DNA from: Opitutia bacterium | GTDB lineage: Bacteria > Verrucomicrobiota > Verrucomicrobiae > Opitutales > UBA953 | DNA length: 23,760 nt | Assembly: GCA_947465345.1 (NCBI GenBank) | Contig: CANHZL010000014.1 | Coordinates: 1-23,760 of the forward strand | Reading direction: 5' to 3' | Shown here: piece after piece, positions 15,352-22,056 of the stretch | Position numbering within the stretch: the stretch's first letter is position 1 | Layout of the letters: every line of letters begins with the position of its first letter | Notes under the pieces: generated by a model | Seen by the model: only the letters and a program-made list of their open reading frames with translations | Databases searched by the model: none | Told to the model about the DNA's origin: nothing | Translations under genes and position numbers: made by a program

Positions 15352-15378
15352 AAAAGGCCGCCCATCGGGCGGCCTTTT
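15352..15378. terminator. Bidirectional intrinsic terminator between the TM2 gene and leuD
   Basis: AAAAGGCCGCCC (15352-15363) pairs perfectly with GGGCGGCCTTTT (15367-15378), loop ATC. T-runs occur on both strands (TTTTGCTTT on plus, TTTTTGTT on minus), so it can end both the TM2 transcript and the convergent leuC-leuD transcript. Confidence 0.9.
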
Positions 15379-15398
15379 GCTTTGCCTGAGTGGCAGGC

Positions 15399-16019
15399 TT
15401 ACTTACCGGCGACGTAGGCGAGACCACCGGCGATCTTAGCAACGGGCTCGGTACCTTCCAGGAGGTCGGCGATGGGGTCCCACTTGCCGTTGACAAGGCC
15501 ATCGCGGGCGGAGGCGGCGATACCGGCCTTCCAGGTCTTGGCTCCGGCGGACACGGTCAGCTTCTCGACGTCGACGGTGACCTCGACGTCCGGGTTAGCG
15601 CGCACGAAGGCGTCGCACTCGGCGAGGTCTTCTTTAGACAGGGTCATGCAGGGCACGCCGAGGGTCGTGGAGTTGCCGAAGAAGATCTCCGCGAAGCTGC
15701 CACCGACGAAGGCAGTGAAGCCGTAGCGCCAGAGCGACTGGGGGGCGTGCTCACGGGAGCTACCGCAGCCGAAGTTGAAGCCAACGACCATGACGCCCTT
15801 CTTGGCGGCGGCGATGCGGCCGGCCTGGGCCGAGTTCATCGGGTGCGGGCGCTCCTTACCGTCCGGGCCGGTGCGCTCGTCACGGAAGGCGTGCTCACCG
15901 AGACCGTCGAAGGTCACGCAGCGGAGGAAGCGCGCAGGGATGATGCGGTCAGTGTCGATGTCGTCACCGGGGACGGCGAGGGCGAGGGCTTTGACCTGAG
16001 TGATTTTGGCGAGGGACAT
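15399..16019 (-). CDS. leuD: 3-isopropylmalate dehydratase small subunit
   Basis: LeuD supplies the swivel domain of isopropylmalate isomerase, which with LeuC converts 2- to 3-isopropylmalate in leucine synthesis. The 206 residues match the family. Seen: VPGDDIDTDRIIPARFLR (16-33), the substrate loop FNFGCGSSREHAP (81-93), AFVGGSFAEIFFGN (103-116) and a C-terminal DPIADLLEGTE-like end. It is the last gene of a three-gene unit (leuC, a 96-residue gene, leuD), with a 16-base gap to the gene before it and a strong bidirectional terminator after it. The leader (CCTAACCTCTTTCAAACCGCC) has no Shine-Dalgarno sequence. Confidence 0.95.
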   Translation of the reverse strand: MSLAKITQVKALALAVPGDDIDTDRIIPARFLRCVTFDGLGEHAFRDERTGPDGKERPHPMNSAQAGRIAAAKKGVMVVGFNFGCGSSREHAPQSLWRYGFTAFVGGSFAEIFFGNSTTLGVPCMTLSKEDLAECDAFVRANPDVEVTVDVEKLTVSAGAKTWKAGIAASARDGLVNGKWDPIADLLEGTEPVAKIAGGLAYVAGK

Positions 16020-16035
16020 GGCGGTTTGAAAGAGG

Positions 16036-16326
16036 TTAGGCGGCGACGGGGCGACGGATCACGCAGATAGGCATCGCAAGCGCGGAAGCCAAGGAGGCGA
16101 GGCGTTCTTCGGCGACGGAAGCGGCGACGGTCTCGTCGGCTACCAAGATCGCGTGGCCATCCACGACCCAAGGCAGGGTAACAGTGCACACGGGCTTTCC
16201 GTCGTAATGGGCGTCAACGCGCACGTCGCGCTGGCAGACGAGTCCTTCGGCCGAGCAGGCAACGTCGACGTCATCACCCTGGGCGATACGCTCGAGCACA
16301 CGGTCGACTGGCGCGGAGACGGACAT
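16036..16326 (-). CDS. Unknown 96-residue protein encoded between leuC and leuD
   Basis: The start ATG (16324-16326) shares one base with the leuC stop codon (TGATG), which points to translational coupling and a genuine gene. The product has no signal peptide or membrane helix. It opens with a helix (PVDRVLERIAQGDD), then shows strand-like segments (VDVACSAEGLVCQRDVRVDAHY..., KPVCTVTLPWVVDGHAILVA), and ends with an Ala-rich helix and MPICVIRRPVAA. It contains four cysteines (residues 24, 31, 47 and 88), not arranged as a recognisable metal site. I know no family. The position inside the isopropylmalate isomerase operon suggests a helper or regulator of LeuCD, but that is inference. Confidence 0.68.
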   Translation of the reverse strand: MSVSAPVDRVLERIAQGDDVDVACSAEGLVCQRDVRVDAHYDGKPVCTVTLPWVVDGHAILVADETVAASVAEERLASLASALAMPICVIRRPVAA

Positions 16327-17732
16327 CAGACCTTGAAGACTTCGCGGGCGTCGGTGACCTGGCCGGTGATGGCGGCGGCGGCGACCATGAGCGGGCTCAT
16401 GAGCACCGTACGGCCGGTCTGCGAGCCCTGGCGGCCCTTGAAGTTACGGTTCGAGGAGCTGGCGCAAAGCTGGTCGCCGACGAGCTTGTCGGGATTCATC
16501 GCGAGGCACATGGAGCAACCCGCGCCACGCCATTCGAAGCCAGCTTCGATGTAGATCTTATCGAGGCCTTCATGGACGGCCTGGATGGCGGTGAGCTGGG
16601 AGCCCGGGACGACGATCGCCTTGACGCTCGGGCTGACCTTACGGCCCTTGAGGTACTTAGCGACTTCGCGAAGGTCGGAGATGCGGCCGTTGGTGCAGGA
16701 GCCGAGGAAGCAGACGTCGACCTTGGTGCCCTTGATCGGGGTGTTCGGCGCCAGCTTCATGTGAGCATAGGCGTCTTCGGCGGTCTGGCGGTCGGCGGCG
16801 TTGAGGGTCTCGAGGGCCGGCATCTTCTCGTCGATGAATACAGCCTGACCAGGCGTGATACCCCAAGTGACGGTCGGACGAATATCTTCGGCCTTGAAGA
16901 CCTTAACGTCGTCATACTGGCAACCGGCATCGGAGGCAAAGGAAGCCCAGCGGGCCACGGCGGCATCCCAATCGGCGGCCTTCGGGGCGTAGGGCTTGCC
17001 CTTGATGTAATCGAAAGTCTTCTGGTCCGGATTGACGTAACCGCAGCGGGCGCCGCCTTCGATGGACATATTGCAGACGGTCATACGCTCCTCAAGGGAG
17101 AAGCCGTCGAAGGTCGTGCCAGCGTATTCGTAAGCGTAGCCAATGCCGCCGTTGACGCCGAGGACGCGGATGATGTGTAAGATGACGTCCTTGGCGTAGA
17201 CGCCAGGGGCGAGCTTGCCGTTGACCTCGATGCGACGGACCTTGAGGGGGCTGAGGGCGAGGGTCTGGGTCGCGAGGACGTCGCGGACCTGCGTGGTGCC
17301 GATACCGAAAGCGATTGCGCCGAACGCGCCGTGGGTGGCGGTATGGGAGTCGCCGCAGGCGATCGTGGTGCCGGGCTGGGTGATGCCCTGCTCAGGGCCG
17401 ACCATGTGGACGATGCCTTGGGTGCCGGTCGTGGTGTCGAAGAAGCGGATGCCGTAGTCCTTGGTGTTCTTACGGAGGGCCTCGATCATCTCCTGGGCGA
17501 TCGGGTCGGAATAGGGCTCCTTGAGTTCGTTAGTCGGGACGATGTGGTCGACCGTAGCGAAGGTACGCTGGGGGTATTTGACCTTCAGGCCCAAGTCTCG
17601 GAGCATGCCGAAGGCCTGGGGGCTAGTCACCTCGTGGATGAGGTGCGTGCCGATGAATAATTGGGTCTGCCCATTAGGCAGCTTGCGCACGGTATGCGCT
17701 TCCCAAACTTTCTGGAACAAGGTCTTGGCCAT
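16326..17732 (-). CDS. leuC: 3-isopropylmalate dehydratase large subunit
   Basis: LeuC is the [4Fe-4S] aconitase-family subunit of isopropylmalate isomerase in leucine synthesis. The 468 residues match the family. Seen: [17 protein letters not shown] (25-41), the ATVDHIVPT motif (59-67), [20 protein letters not shown] (127-146) and three cluster-ligand cysteines at 346 ([10 protein letters not shown]), 406 and 409 ([13 protein letters not shown]). It heads a unit with the 96-residue gene and leuD. The start is preceded by a pyrimidine-rich stretch (ACCCTTCACCTTTTACTCCG) and no Shine-Dalgarno sequence. No attenuation leader rich in Leu codons is evident upstream. Confidence 0.96.
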   Translation of the reverse strand: MAKTLFQKVWEAHTVRKLPNGQTQLFIGTHLIHEVTSPQAFGMLRDLGLKVKYPQRTFATVDHIVPTNELKEPYSDPIAQEMIEALRKNTKDYGIRFFDTTTGTQGIVHMVGPEQGITQPGTTIACGDSHTATHGAFGAIAFGIGTTQVRDVLATQTLALSPLKVRRIEVNGKLAPGVYAKDVILHIIRVLGVNGGIGYAYEYAGTTFDGFSLEERMTVCNMSIEGGARCGYVNPDQKTFDYIKGKPYAPKAADWDAAVARWASFASDAGCQYDDVKVFKAEDIRPTVTWGITPGQAVFIDEKMPALETLNAADRQTAEDAYAHMKLAPNTPIKGTKVDVCFLGSCTNGRISDLREVAKYLKGRKVSPSVKAIVVPGSQLTAIQAVHEGLDKIYIEAGFEWRGAGCSMCLAMNPDKLVGDQLCASSSNRNFKGRQGSQTGRTVLMSPLMVAAAAITGQVTDAREVFKV

Positions 17733-17753
17733 CGGAGTAAAAGGTGAAGGGTC

Positions 17754-17781
17754 AACGTAGGAAGGGACAAGGGCTGGTCAA
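17754..17781 (-). promoter_or_regulatory. Candidate promoter of the leuC operon
   Basis: On the minus strand TTGACC (17781-17776) is followed after 16 bases by TACGTT (17759-17754), about 22 bases before the leuC ATG. The -35 is good and the -10 poor, so support is modest. Confidence 0.3.
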
Positions 17782-17891
17782 TCCCACAGGCAAGGCCGGG
17801 GCTGGCATATTTGGAGATAAAACACCCGTCGCTAGGGGGCACCCGCCGCCGTGTCTTGACCCGCTCGCCCCTCCCCTTCCATCCTACACCC

Positions 17892-18746
17892 ATGGCCCGC
17901 ACGCTCACCCTCAGCTTCTCCTGCCCCGACACCAGCGGCATCGTGGCTGAGGTGTCCGCCTTCGTCGCCGGCCATAAGGGCTGGATCACAGAAGCCAGCC
18001 AGCACACGGAGCACGAGCTCTCCCGCTTCTTCATGCGCGTCGAGATCCGGGCCGAGTCCCTCGACTTCCCCGCCGGCGAATTCGCCCAACGCTTCGCCCC
18101 TTTGGCCAAGAAGTTCGCGATGGACTGGAAGGTCTCCGACTCCGCACAGCCTCGCCGTGTCGTCCTCCTCTGCTCGAAGCAAGAACACTGCCTCTACGAC
18201 CTACTCGCTCGACAGGTTGCCCAGGATTTCCCGTTCGTGGTCCCCTGCGTAATCTCCAATCACGAAGACCATCGCAAGGTCGTCGAAGCCCACGGTATCC
18301 CGTTCCACTTCGTGCCCGTGTCACCGGAGACCAAGCACGCAGCCTTCCGCAAGATGGAGCAGATCTTCCGCGACGCGCAAGCCGACCTCATCGTGCTCGC
18401 CCGATACATGCAGGTGCTCGACGAAGCAATGTGCCGCGACTTCGCCGGCAAGATTATCAACATCCACCATTCGTTCCTGCCCTCGTTCGCCGGCGCTAAG
18501 CCCTACCATCAGGCGCATCGCCGCGGCGTGAAGCTGATCGGCGCGACCTGCCACTTCGTCACGCCCGACCTCGACGAAGGTCCCATCGTGGAACAGGACG
18601 TGATCCGCATCGACCATTCGGACACGCCAGAAGACATGGCCCATCTGGGTAAAGATATTGAAAAGGTCGTGCTCGCCCGCGGCCTGCGCGCCGTGGTCGA
18701 AGACCGCGTGCTCTTGGCGGGCAATAAGACCGTTATCTTCAGATAA
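17892..18746 (+). CDS. purU: Formyltetrahydrofolate deformylase
   Basis: PurU hydrolyses 10-formyl-tetrahydrofolate to formate and tetrahydrofolate, balancing the one-carbon pool and supplying formate for purine synthesis. From the ATG at 17892 the protein has 284 residues, as in E. coli. It has an N-terminal ACT domain (about 4-85, with FSCPDTSGIVAEVSAFV) and a formyltransferase-fold domain (about 88-284). Catalytic residues are visible as Asn 190 and His 192 in INIHHSFLPSF and Asp 228 in DLDEGP. The frame is open 27 codons further upstream, but that part is unlike the family. In E. coli the ACT domain senses Met and Gly. It is divergent from leuC with a 159-base gap. The leader is strongly C-rich. 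Confidence 0.95.
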   Translation: MARTLTLSFSCPDTSGIVAEVSAFVAGHKGWITEASQHTEHELSRFFMRVEIRAESLDFPAGEFAQRFAPLAKKFAMDWKVSDSAQPRRVVLLCSKQEHCLYDLLARQVAQDFPFVVPCVISNHEDHRKVVEAHGIPFHFVPVSPETKHAAFRKMEQIFRDAQADLIVLARYMQVLDEAMCRDFAGKIINIHHSFLPSFAGAKPYHQAHRRGVKLIGATCHFVTPDLDEGPIVEQDVIRIDHSDTPEDMAHLGKDIEKVVLARGLRAVVEDRVLLAGNKTVIFR

Positions 18747-18807
18747 TAGGTGCTGACAGCCTAAGTAACGCCACGGCAACGGTTCCCGGGGTGATGCCTT
18801 CTGCCTC

Positions 18808-18824
18808 GCCCTAAGGGCTTGTTT
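18808..18824 (+). terminator. Weak terminator-like hairpin after purU
   Basis: GCCC (18808-18811) and GGGC (18815-18818), loop TAA, are followed by TTGTTT. The stem is only four base pairs, so termination here is uncertain; the nearby TTTAAACTTAATAC is the only AT-rich patch before pta. Confidence 0.25.
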
Positions 18825-18868
18825 AAACTTAATACGCCCCGTTCGGCCCTCACCGGACAATTCCGACC

Positions 18869-19924
18869 ATGTCCCTCATTTCCCGCCTTTCCGCCCGTCT
18901 CCAAAATCATCCCAAGCGCATCGTGTTCCCGGAGGGCACCGACGCCCGCGTGATCCAGGCCGCCCGCCAGTTCGTCGTCAAGAAGCTCGGCGTGCCGATC
19001 CTCGTCGGCGACCGCCAGCGCATTAAGGTCAACGCCGCCCGGCTTAACATCAGCCTCGAAGGTATCCGCGTCGTGGAACCGGAGCGCAGCGACGAGCTCA
19101 AGAGCTTCACCGAGAAACTGGAATCAATCCAGCACTACGGTAATACGAACCTCCAGGGCAACCCGGCGGAGCTCGTGCTCAACCCCAACTATTTCGCCTG
19201 CCTGATGGTCGCCACCGGCGGTGCCGATGCCCTCATCTCCGGCGCGACGACGCACGCCTCCTCCGGCCTGCGCGCCATCCTCCAGGTGATGCCCCGCCAA
19301 GCCGGCGTCGAGACGGTCTCCTCAATGCAAATCCTCGAATCCGAAGAAGGTAAGTTCGGCATCGAGGGCGTCCTCTTCCTCGCCGATTGCGGCGTCATCC
19401 CGGAACCGACCGCCGAACAGCTCGCCGACATCGCGGTGACCACCGCGGCCCTCGCCGGCCACCTGACCAACACAACCCCGAAGGTTGCGATGCTCGCCTA
19501 CTCGACCCACGCCTCCAATCCCCGTCTGGCTTCAGTGAAGAAAGTCCAGGTCGCCACCGACCTTGCCCGCCGCAAGGCCCGTGAACTGGGCATCAACTGC
19601 GATATCGACGGAGACATGCAGGCGGACGCGGCGATCAATCCGTTCGCGGCCCAGTCCAAGGAAGTCGCCGGCGCGGTCGCCGGCCGCGCCAGTGTGCTGA
19701 TCTTCCCCGACCTGAACTCGGGCAACATCGCCTCGAAACTAGCCCAGCACATCGCGGACATCCCGGCCTACGGCCAGATTCTCACGGGACTCGAACGCCC
19801 CGCCGCCGAGATCTCCCGCGGTGCCAGCGCCCACGACATCTTCGGCACGGCGGTCATCGTCGCCGCCCAGGCGGTCGATAAGTCCTACCTCTTCCCGAAG
19901 CTCAAGGACGGCCCCGCCGCCTGA
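18869..19924 (+). CDS. pta: Phosphate acetyltransferase, catalytic domain only
   Basis: The enzyme interconverts acetyl-CoA and acetyl phosphate. The 351 residues correspond to the PTA_PTB catalytic domain that forms the C-terminal third of long Pta proteins such as the 714-residue E. coli enzyme. Seen: RIVFPEGTDARVIQAA (17-32), GGADALISGATTHA (117-130), ADCGVIPEPTAEQLADIA (172-189), MLAYSTHAS (208-216), GDMQADAAI (248-256), FPDLNSGN (279-286) and ISRGASAHDI (315-324). These fit acetyl- rather than butyryl-transferases, though specificity is not proven. Two bases separate its stop from the next gene, which encodes the regulatory portion missing here. No acetate kinase gene is in the window. 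Confidence 0.92.
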   Translation: MSLISRLSARLQNHPKRIVFPEGTDARVIQAARQFVVKKLGVPILVGDRQRIKVNAARLNISLEGIRVVEPERSDELKSFTEKLESIQHYGNTNLQGNPAELVLNPNYFACLMVATGGADALISGATTHASSGLRAILQVMPRQAGVETVSSMQILESEEGKFGIEGVLFLADCGVIPEPTAEQLADIAVTTAALAGHLTNTTPKVAMLAYSTHASNPRLASVKKVQVATDLARRKARELGINCDIDGDMQADAAINPFAAQSKEVAGAVAGRASVLIFPDLNSGNIASKLAQHIADIPAYGQILTGLERPAAEISRGASAHDIFGTAVIVAAQAVDKSYLFPKLKDGPAA

Positions 19925-19926
19925 CC

Positions 19927-21072
19927 ATGGCTGTCCGCAAACGCTTCGCCGAGAACGTTCCCGGGCTGCTCCTGCGCCCGATGAACCTCGATACGCGACG
20001 AATCTTCGTCGCGGCGACGCGCATGAACGACGGCAAGACGACCACCTGCCTCGGTCTCACGGCCGCCTTGCAGGCCATGGGCCTCCACGTTGGCTACATC
20101 AAGCCAATCGCTCAGCGCGTGGTGATGTCCGGCGATGATCAAGTCGACGAAGACACCCTGCTGATCGATGGGCTCTTCGATCTCGACATCCCGATTGCGG
20201 CGATGTCACCCGTGGCCATCGGCCCTGACTTCACGAAGCAGTACCTCGAAAACCCCGATGAGATCGGCCCGCAACTTAAGGACCGTATCTGCCGTGCCTT
20301 CGACCGTACGGCCTATGGCAAAGACATCGTCGTCGTCGAAGGCTCCGGCCATGCCGGCGTGGGTTCGGTCTTCGGCGCCTCCAACGCCGACAATGCCCGC
20401 GTCCTCGGCTCCAAGGCCATCATCGTCGCCGCCGGCGGTATTGGTAAGCCAATCGACGAGATTGCGCTCAATAAGGCTCTCTTCGACAAGGCCGGTGTGG
20501 AAGTAGTCGGTGCCATCCTGAATAAGGTCATGCCAGACAAGCTCGACTTCATCCGCGACTTCGCCGGACGGGGCCTACGCAAGCTCGGCGTGCCTCTGCT
20601 CGGCGTCGTCCCGCTTCAAGAGATGCTCGTCTACCCGAACCTCGACCAGGTGGCCGACGAGACCAAGGCCCGCTGGATCCACCAACCCGCCGGACTCCGC
20701 CGTGTCCGCCGCGTCGTCATCGGTGCGATGTCCGCCCGCCGTTCTGCCGAATACCTGCGCACTACCGGCACCCTCGTCATTGTCCCGGGCGACCGCGAGG
20801 ACCTACTCGAAGCCTTCCTCGCCTCTGCTGATGCGAAATCCCTCACGGGAGTCATCTTTTCCAACGGCCTATTGCCCAACGACGATATCGTCCGCCGGAT
20901 GAAGGAAGCCGGTATCCCGATGGCCGCCGTCGAGGCCGAATCCTTCGCCGTCACCGCCCGCATCAATAATATGTCGGTGAAAACGATGCGGCAGGACGCC
21001 GACAAGATCCCGGTCATCCAGAAGATGATCTCGGAATCGGTCGACATCCCCACCCTGCTTAAGTCGCTCTAA
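19927..21072 (+). CDS. Stand-alone Pta N-terminal homologue: BioD-like P-loop domain plus DRTGG domain
   Basis: This 381-residue protein resembles the N-terminal two-thirds of long Pta. It has a BioD-like P-loop domain (about 24-235) with AATRMNDGKTT (29-39), KPIAQR (59-64, as in E. coli Pta) and VEGSGH (137-142). A DRTGG-type domain follows (about 238-350) with VVIGAMSARRSAEYL and VPGDRED (286-292). In E. coli this part is the regulatory region that responds to NADH and pyruvate. Unlike E. coli Pta, whose P-loop is degenerate, this one keeps GKTT and may bind nucleotide. It starts two bases after the pta stop (TGACCATG), so translation is very likely coupled. An effector-sensing subunit that associates with the catalytic Pta is the natural inference. 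Alternative: an independent COG0857-like protein. Confidence 0.87.
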   Translation: MAVRKRFAENVPGLLLRPMNLDTRRIFVAATRMNDGKTTTCLGLTAALQAMGLHVGYIKPIAQRVVMSGDDQVDEDTLLIDGLFDLDIPIAAMSPVAIGPDFTKQYLENPDEIGPQLKDRICRAFDRTAYGKDIVVVEGSGHAGVGSVFGASNADNARVLGSKAIIVAAGGIGKPIDEIALNKALFDKAGVEVVGAILNKVMPDKLDFIRDFAGRGLRKLGVPLLGVVPLQEMLVYPNLDQVADETKARWIHQPAGLRRVRRVVIGAMSARRSAEYLRTTGTLVIVPGDREDLLEAFLASADAKSLTGVIFSNGLLPNDDIVRRMKEAGIPMAAVEAESFAVTARINNMSVKTMRQDADKIPVIQKMISESVDIPTLLKSL

Positions 21073-21075
21073 CCC

Positions 21076-22053
21076 TCAGAGCGGACGCAACACCTCGCCG
21101 AGGCGCGAGAAATGGCCGTCGTCGAAACCCATCGCCCGCTTCAGGAAGGCATCTCGCTCAATGAGATTGGGAATCTTGCCCGCCTCCCGCCACTGAGCCG
21201 TGGAGATGAGACCGCGCAGGCGCACCCATAAAGCCCCGACGGGCACGGGATAATCGCTACCGTGCAGGAAGCGCCCTAAGCGCCCGGATTCCTTAACCTG
21301 CTTGAGCACGCCACTGCGGATCGGGCTGTTGAGTGCGCTGGTGTCGGCGTACATCTTCGGGAATTCATCCATCAGCTTGATCAGCTCGCCGAAGTAGTTC
21401 TGGTCAAAGAAGTGGCTGTTGCCCGAGGAATGGGCCGCGATGACTTTGACGCCGAGTTCCAAGGGACGGCGTAAGATACGCGGATCCTGGTAGGATCGAT
21501 TGATGACCGGCACGGTCATCTCGCCGCCAGTATGGCAGAGGAACGGGAGACCGGCGGCCGCCATGCGTCGCCAGAATTCATCATACTGCGGAAGGGAGCA
21601 ATTTACGTTCTGGCAGTTCGGCAGCAGCTTGAGCGCTCGGGCACCGGACGCCAGACAGCGGTCCAGCTCCACCAAGGCGTCCTTGCGCCCCGGGTGGATC
21701 GATACCGCGGGCACGAACTCCGGGTTCTCGCGGCAGACCTTAAATAAATAGTCGTTCGGGACATGGAACGAACCGAAGTCCATCTTCTTACCTGCTTCGT
21801 CGTAAACCTCGTCCTGGGCGAGGAGCAAGGCCTTGTCTACGTACGACCCTCGGATGAGTTCGCGCAGGGACTCGACGTACTTCACGTCGAAATCCTTGTG
21901 CGTCAGCGGCAGCGGCATCCCGACCGCCCGACGCATGACCTCACTGAGCGCTTTGAGCCAGAGGCCTTCGACCCGCAGCCAGCAGCCACTCCCGTCCTGG
22001 CCGTTGCCGACGAGGTGGACGTGACAATCATAACGCGTGGCGGGAAGAGGCAT
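21076..22053 (-). CDS. Amidohydrolase-family (TIM-barrel) metal-dependent hydrolase
   Basis: A 325-residue cytosolic protein of the amidohydrolase_2 type. Metal-site motifs seen: DCHVHL (His 11 and His 13), a barrel histidine in LPFLCHTGGE, another in KVIAAHSSGN, and the late aspartate in LHGSDYPVP. These are the usual ligand set for a mononuclear metal hydrolase or decarboxylase of this family. Other family-like stretches are FVPAVSIHPGRKDA and ALKLLPNCQNVN. The substrate cannot be told. The start lies three bases after the stop of the upstream membrane-protein gene, so the two are cotranscribed. The gene converges on the DRTGG-protein gene with a three-base gap. Confidence 0.85.
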   Translation of the reverse strand: MPLPATRYDCHVHLVGNGQDGSGCWLRVEGLWLKALSEVMRRAVGMPLPLTHKDFDVKYVESLRELIRGSYVDKALLLAQDEVYDEAGKKMDFGSFHVPNDYLFKVCRENPEFVPAVSIHPGRKDALVELDRCLASGARALKLLPNCQNVNCSLPQYDEFWRRMAAAGLPFLCHTGGEMTVPVINRSYQDPRILRRPLELGVKVIAAHSSGNSHFFDQNYFGELIKLMDEFPKMYADTSALNSPIRSGVLKQVKESGRLGRFLHGSDYPVPVGALWVRLRGLISTAQWREAGKIPNLIERDAFLKRAMGFDDGHFSRLGEVLRPL

Positions 22054-22056
22054 AGG

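Noticed and set aside
17733..17891. Possible leucine attenuator or T-box upstream of leuC
   Set aside because: No leader peptide with Leu codons and no terminator/antiterminator pair is evident on the minus strand.
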